33,711 nucleotides of DNA from contig NZ_JHZE01000012.1 in the NCBI RefSeq assembly GCF_000621085.1, positions 1 to 33,711 of the forward strand. The letters run 5' to 3'. A program made the translations under genes and the position numbers. Source of the stretch: Mycoplasmopsis gallinarum DSM 19816 (GTDB taxonomy: Bacteria > Bacillota_I > Bacilli_A > Mycoplasmatales > Metamycoplasmataceae). The notes under the pieces were generated by a model. It saw only the letters and a list, made by a program, of their open reading frames with translations, ran no database searches and had not been told where the DNA came from. The number at the start of each line of letters is the position of its first letter. Position 1 is the stretch's first letter. Below are positions 29,850 to 33,711 of the stretch, piece after piece.

Positions 29850-30077
29850 ATGTCGAAAACAATTTTTTTATCTAAAGAACAAATAACATTAGGACAATTT
29901 TTAAAAAAAATAAATGTTATTGATACCGGTGGACAAGCTAAATTTTTTATAGAAACTAATAATATTAAAATTAATAACAAAAAACCTATTGGTAGATCAA
30001 CAAAAATTAAACCAGATGACATAATCTGAATAAATGATTCAATCTATGTTGTGAAAAAACAAGAAGAGGAAAAATAA
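29850..30077 (+). CDS. S4-domain RNA-binding protein (YaaA/RlbA-like)
   Basis: A 75-residue protein almost entirely made of an S4 RNA-binding fold: T-L-G-Q-F-L-K, then V-I-D-T-G-G-Q-A-K-F-F-I near residue 27, then R-S-T-K-I-K-P-D-D. In Bacillus a similar small S4 protein (YaaA) lies between dnaN and recF and is linked to ribosome assembly. Here the place right after dnaN is kept but recF is absent. AAGGA lies 5 bases upstream. The stop overlaps the lplA start by one base. One TGA encodes Trp. Confidence 0.88.
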
Positions 30078-31060
30078 TGAAAATTTTTAAAATTGATGAA
30101 ACAAGCCCATATGTAACATTATCACTTGAAAATTTAATTATGAATGATGAAGATATAAAAGGAGATATTTTAATTCTTTATCAACATAATAATGCAATCA
30201 TCATAGGAAATAATCAAAACGCTTACGAAGAAATAAATAGAGAGTATGTAAAAGAAAAAAATATAGAATTAGCTAGAAGATTATCTGGTGGCGGTGCAGT
30301 ATACCATGATTTAGGAAATATCAATTTTTCATTTATTACTGATTACAATAAAAAAAGTGGATACGAAAGATTTTTAAAACCAATTATTGATTACTTAAAA
30401 TCATTAGGATTAAATGCAGAATTCCACGGCAGAAACGATGTTTTAGTTAATGGAGCAAAAATAAGTGGAAACGCACAATATATAAATAACAAAAATAGAA
30501 TTGTTAGTCATGGTACCTTATTATTCAATGTTGATTTAAGTGTTTTAAGCAAAGCATTAAATCCTTCAAAAATTAAATATGAATCTAAAGGTATTCAATC
30601 TGTAAGAAAAAGAGTAACTAATATTTTGGAAGAGCTACCACTAAAAATTACAGCGGAAGAATTTATAAATAAATTAATCGACTTTTTTATTAAAAATTAT
30701 GATTCTTCACTAGAAGAAATTCCTTATAAAAAATACGAAAAAGAATTAAGTGAATTGAAAAATAAATTTAGCTCTGAAGACTGAATTTACAATAAATCAG
30801 CTAATTTTTCATTTTCTAATACTGAAAAATTTCAAGGTGGAATATTGTCTGTAAAAGCAAATGTGGAAAACGGAAAAATAATAAACCTAGTTTTTGAAGG
30901 AGATTTTTTATCAAAAAGAAACATAAAGGAAATTGAAAAATTGTTTGATAATATTACTTTATCAGAAAAAGAAATAACAAAGATTTTAGATAGTATAAAT
31001 CTTGAAGAATATTTTGGAACAATTAAAAAAGAAGAAATTTTAAAGTTAATATTAGGTTAA
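30077..31060 (+). CDS. lplA: Lipoate-protein ligase A
   Basis: LplA activates free lipoate with ATP and attaches it to a lysine of lipoyl domains, such as those of pyruvate dehydrogenase. The 327-residue protein carries I-I-I-G-N-N-Q-N near residue 38, RRLSGGGAVYHDLGN near residue 72 (the R-R-x-S-G-G-G-A-V-x-H-D motif), and GRNDVLVNGAKISGNAQ with the catalytic lysine. A smaller C-terminal domain of ~80 residues follows. One TGA encodes Trp between the two domains. It overlaps the S4 gene stop, and the hydrolase gene starts 1 base after its stop. No lipoate-bearing enzyme is in the window. Confidence 0.94.
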
Positions 31061-31061
31061 A

Positions 31062-31901
31062 ATGTTGAAAAAAGAATTATTAATTAACAACGAAAACGTA
31101 ATATTTTATGAGCAAAATGAAATTGATGATAAACCAAATGTTTTGTTTATTCATGGCTTTGGTGACACTGGACAAAGAGTTTTACCATTAATCGAAAAGA
31201 AAAATAAAAATTATAATTTATATGCTTTAGATTTACCAGGAAACAATGGAACAACACATAAAAAAGAAATATCATTAAATTATTATGTTGAAATTGTTAA
31301 TGAATTAATAAGAACAAAATTTTCAAATAAGCCAATTTATTTAGCAGCCCATTCTATGGGCTGTTTCATTGCTTTGAAATTGTTAAAAATTAATAAAAAT
31401 ATTAAATTTTCTTTTTTAATTACTCCAGTTATATATTCGAATGATTTAAATTATCAAGAAAAATTAAATAACAAAAAAAGATTTTTTATTCCTCAAAATG
31501 AAAAAGACATAATTGATTCTCAACTTTCTTTATTTGATCCTGATTCATATGAAAAATTTGCACAAAATGAAAAATTCAAACAAGCAATTTTAGTCAATCA
31601 AAAACATAAAATTTATGAAAATTTAAATAAATTTAATAAACTTGTAAATGAAGAATTATTAAATGCAAAATTTTTAATAAGTGAACTTAAACCTTTGTAT
31701 AAAGAAAAAGAAAAAATTTTAATTATTTATTCTGAATTTGATAATTTTCTTCCTAAAAATTTCGTTGAAGCAGTTATAAAAGAAAATGATTTAAAATCAA
31801 TATTGATAAAAAATGCAGGTCACGCCATTTTTTATAATGCAACAAATGAAATAAACAACATTATAGAAAAACAATTAATAATAGAGGAAAACAATGTATA
31901 A
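31062..31901 (+). CDS. Alpha/beta hydrolase
   Basis: A 279-residue serine hydrolase. The oxyanion strand is FIHGFGDTG near residue 28. The nucleophile elbow is A-H-S-M-G with Ser98, and the acid is probably the Asp in S-E-F-D-N-F near residue 226. The histidine is in N-A-G-H-A-I-F near residue 250. The substrate is unknown: mycoplasma relatives are annotated as esterases, lipases or proline iminopeptidases. It sits directly after lplA, and its stop overlaps the next start by 8 bases, so an acyl- or lipid-related job is possible but unproven. There is no signal peptide, so it should be cytoplasmic. Confidence 0.88.
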   Translation: MLKKELLINNENVIFYEQNEIDDKPNVLFIHGFGDTGQRVLPLIEKKNKNYNLYALDLPGNNGTTHKKEISLNYYVEIVNELIRTKFSNKPIYLAAHSMGCFIALKLLKINKNIKFSFLITPVIYSNDLNYQEKLNNKKRFFIPQNEKDIIDSQLSLFDPDSYEKFAQNEKFKQAILVNQKHKIYENLNKFNKLVNEELLNAKFLISELKPLYKEKEKILIIYSEFDNFLPKNFVEAVIKENDLKSILIKNAGHAIFYNATNEINNIIEKQLIIEENNV

Positions 31902-32631
31902 ATTTTTTGGAATTACAGATAATAATATGGCTTTATCAGTTATATTAATTATTTTGAGTTTAATTACTTTTGGAATCACTTTATCACTTTCAATTCCACA
32001 GTTAATTCATTCTATTAAAGTGAGAAAAACCCACCCAGACACTAAGTATTATTCATTTTGATTATTTTATGTTGGACTTCTTGGTTGAATTATTTTTGGT
32101 GGATTCGGACAACAAAAATTAGCCTCAGCATTATATGCTAATTCAATTTGTGTTTTTATTTACTCATTTGTTTTATTCTTCTTATATAAAGATTCGATAA
32201 AAAAATGAAGACAAAAAAATGCACTTTGAGTTTTAGTAGGCACATTAATATTTAATTCCTTGATTGTAATATTATCATTTTTAGCTTTCTATGGGGTAAT
32301 TCACGACTTTTCAAATCCTAAATATACAAGTTTAGATTTATTATTTGCCCAAATTACTCCAATGTTGACAACCTTTGCTTTTTTACCTCAAATTTTAAAG
32401 GGATTTGAAACAAAAAATTTTGGAACAATGTCAAAAGGAATGGTTTTAATATTTACAGCAAACAACATTTTTTGAATTTTATACTTTATTTTTACAGGCA
32501 TTAATGATAAAGCATTTGAATCATTAATTTCACCATTAATTTTCCAAACCTTGTCACTTGTTATTTATGGTTCACAATATGGACTAATGACACGTATTTC
32601 GCTAAAGGAAAAACAAAATGTACAAAAGTAA
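31894..32631 (+). CDS. PQ-loop repeat membrane protein
   Basis: A 245-residue protein with about seven TM helices. Two PQ-loop motifs are visible: S-I-P-Q-L-I-H-S-I-K near residue 30 and F-L-P-Q-I-L-K-G near residue 165. These are the family hallmark of cystinosin, SWEET-type and related transporters, which usually move small solutes or amino acids. The substrate here is unknown. TGA encodes Trp at many sites, so most of the gene is closed under the standard code. GAGG lies 8 bases before the start, inside the hydrolase gene end. The last 14 bases overlap the start of asnA. Confidence 0.88.
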
Positions 32632-33598
32632 ATTAAATATAAAAGAAACGCAACTTGCAATTCAAGATTTAAAATTTACTTTCAGCAAGTCATTAAGTAA
32701 AGCTTTAAATTTGGTTAGAGTTTCTGCACCATTATTTGTTGAATCAAAAACCAAAATTAATGACGGATTAAATGGGGAAACACCAGTTTTATTTAATGCT
32801 TTAAATATTGAATCATCTCTTGAAATTGTGCATTCATTAGCAAAATGAAAAAGACATGCACTACAAAAATACAAATTTAATGTATATGAAGGCATTTGAA
32901 CTGATATGAATGCAATAAGAAAAGAAGAAGTGTTAGATAATACTCACTCTTTTTATGTTGATCAATGAGATTGAGAGATGATAATTCAAAAGAAAGACAG
33001 AAATTTAACATTTTTAAAATCAATAGTTAAAAAAATCTATAAAGCAATTAGATTTACAGAACATCAATTAATTTTTAATTTCCCTCAATTAAGAAAAAAA
33101 TTACCTGAAAAGCTTACTTTTATTTCTTCTGAAGAACTAGAAGAGTTATACCCAAATTTAGAAGCTACCGAAAGAGAAAATGAATATGCAAAAAAACACA
33201 AAAGTTTTTTTGTCTATAAAATCGGATATCCTCTTAAAGACGGTATTAAGCATTCAAAAAGAGCTTTTGATTATGATGATTGAACACTAAACGGAGACTT
33301 AATTTTTTACGATTATGTAAATAACAAAGCGATTGAAGTATCATCAATGGGAATCAGAGTAGATGCAAAAGCATTAGAAATGCAACAAAAATTTGAAAAT
33401 ATTCCAAATTCTGAACTATCTTTTTATCATGAAAAAATTTTAAATGATGAATACCCTCTCACAATCGGAGGAGGAATCGGTCAAAGCAGATTATCTATGT
33501 TTTTATTAGAAAAAAAACATATTGGAGAGGTTCAAGTAGGGATTTGAACGAAAGAAGAAAAAGAAAAAGCAGAACAGGAAAACGTTGAATTATTATAA
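32618..33598 (+). CDS. asnA: Aspartate-ammonia ligase (asparagine synthetase A)
   Basis: AsnA makes asparagine from aspartate and ammonia with ATP. The 326-residue length is near the 330 of the Escherichia coli enzyme. Landmarks are the N-terminal [47 protein letters not shown] and the closing [14 protein letters not shown], part of the aspartyl-synthetase-like ATP-binding fold. Six or so TGA codons encode Trp. It overlaps the PQ-loop gene by 14 bases and is the last gene before the terminator, so the upstream transporter may supply a related amino acid (inference). Confidence 0.97.
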
Positions 33599-33620
33599 AG
33601 TGCTTTCGAGCACTTTTTTT
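33597..33620 (+). terminator. Rho-independent terminator after asnA
   Basis: AAGTGCT (33598-33604) pairs with AGCACTT (33609-33615) around a TTCG loop and is followed by a T-run. The stem begins at the last base of the asnA stop codon. Confidence 0.85.
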
Positions 33621-33624
33621 GTAT

Positions 33625-33650
33625 AAAAAAATCGCCAAAACAGCGATTTA
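33625..33650 (-). terminator. Terminator of the leftward gene entering at the right edge
   Basis: AAATCGC and GCGATTT (about 33629-33649) form a 7-bp stem with a 7-base loop. On the minus strand the stem runs into a T-run (complement of the A-run at 33625-33631). It overlaps or abuts the stop of the partial minus-strand gene. Confidence 0.6.
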
Positions 33651-33711
33651 AATTTTTGATAAATATTTTTTCTTGTAATATTTAGATTTTTTGAAGTAAT
33701 GAATTCCAAGT
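33648..33711 (-). CDS. C-terminal end of an unrecognised leftward gene (truncated)
   Basis: On the minus strand one frame stays open from the window edge for 20 codons to TAA at 33650-33648. The translation is very lysine- and tyrosine-rich. The downstream hairpin with T-run supports a gene end here. Too little is visible to name a family. Confidence 0.4.
   Translation of the reverse strand, partial: LGIHYFKKSKYYKKKYLSKI

Noticed and set aside
1-33711. CRISPR array, insertion sequence or prophage
   Set aside because: No regularly spaced repeats, transposase or integrase motifs, or terminal inverted repeats were seen. The A/T tracts are ordinary for this genome.

Overview
The window comes from a mycoplasma-type bacterium (Mollicutes). 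It is very AT-rich and its genes are dense. Nearly every protein stays open only if TGA is read as tryptophan (genetic code 4). A tRNA-Trp with a UCA anticodon, which can read UGA, is present, and RF1 (prfA) is the only release factor seen. All coordinates and lengths below assume code 4. The species cannot be fixed from the sequence alone.

The window appears to span the replication origin. Around 26.9-28.7 kb, recD2 (leftward) and dnaA-dnaN (rightward) diverge from AT-rich intergenic DNA with degenerate DnaA-box-like words. To the right, one tightly packed rightward series runs dnaN, an S4-domain protein, lipoate-protein ligase, an alpha/beta hydrolase, a PQ-loop membrane protein and asnA. 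Most of these genes overlap or sit within a few bases of each other. To the left, a leftward series runs recD2-pth-tilS (joined by TAATG overlaps), ftsH, and an enormous FtsX-type ABC permease (2633 codons) with its ATPase. All of these are co-directional with replication forks leaving the origin.

From 9.4 to 12.2 kb an opposing rightward cluster holds two SPOUT RNA methyltransferases (trmL and a TrmH-family enzyme), a short DivIVA-like protein, the ribosome-assembly GTPase rbgA and a two-TM protein. Leftward units then follow: rpoE (delta)-fba-thermonuclease, rplK-rplA with a structured leader, prfA-prmC-acpP, tRNA-Trp, and a tRNA-binding protein-tyrS-tRNA-Thr unit. Two isolated rightward genes lie among these: a DegV/FakB-like protein and an unknown three-TM membrane protein.

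Most genes serve translation (tRNAs, tyrS, prfA, prmC, L1/L11, pth, tilS, methyltransferases, rbgA), replication, proteolysis, or scavenging of lipoate, fatty acids and nucleotides. No CRISPR array, insertion sequence, phage or clear horizontally acquired island was seen. The least explained material is the large extracytoplasmic part of the giant permease, two small membrane proteins without a recognised family, and the structured DNA between dnaA and dnaN.
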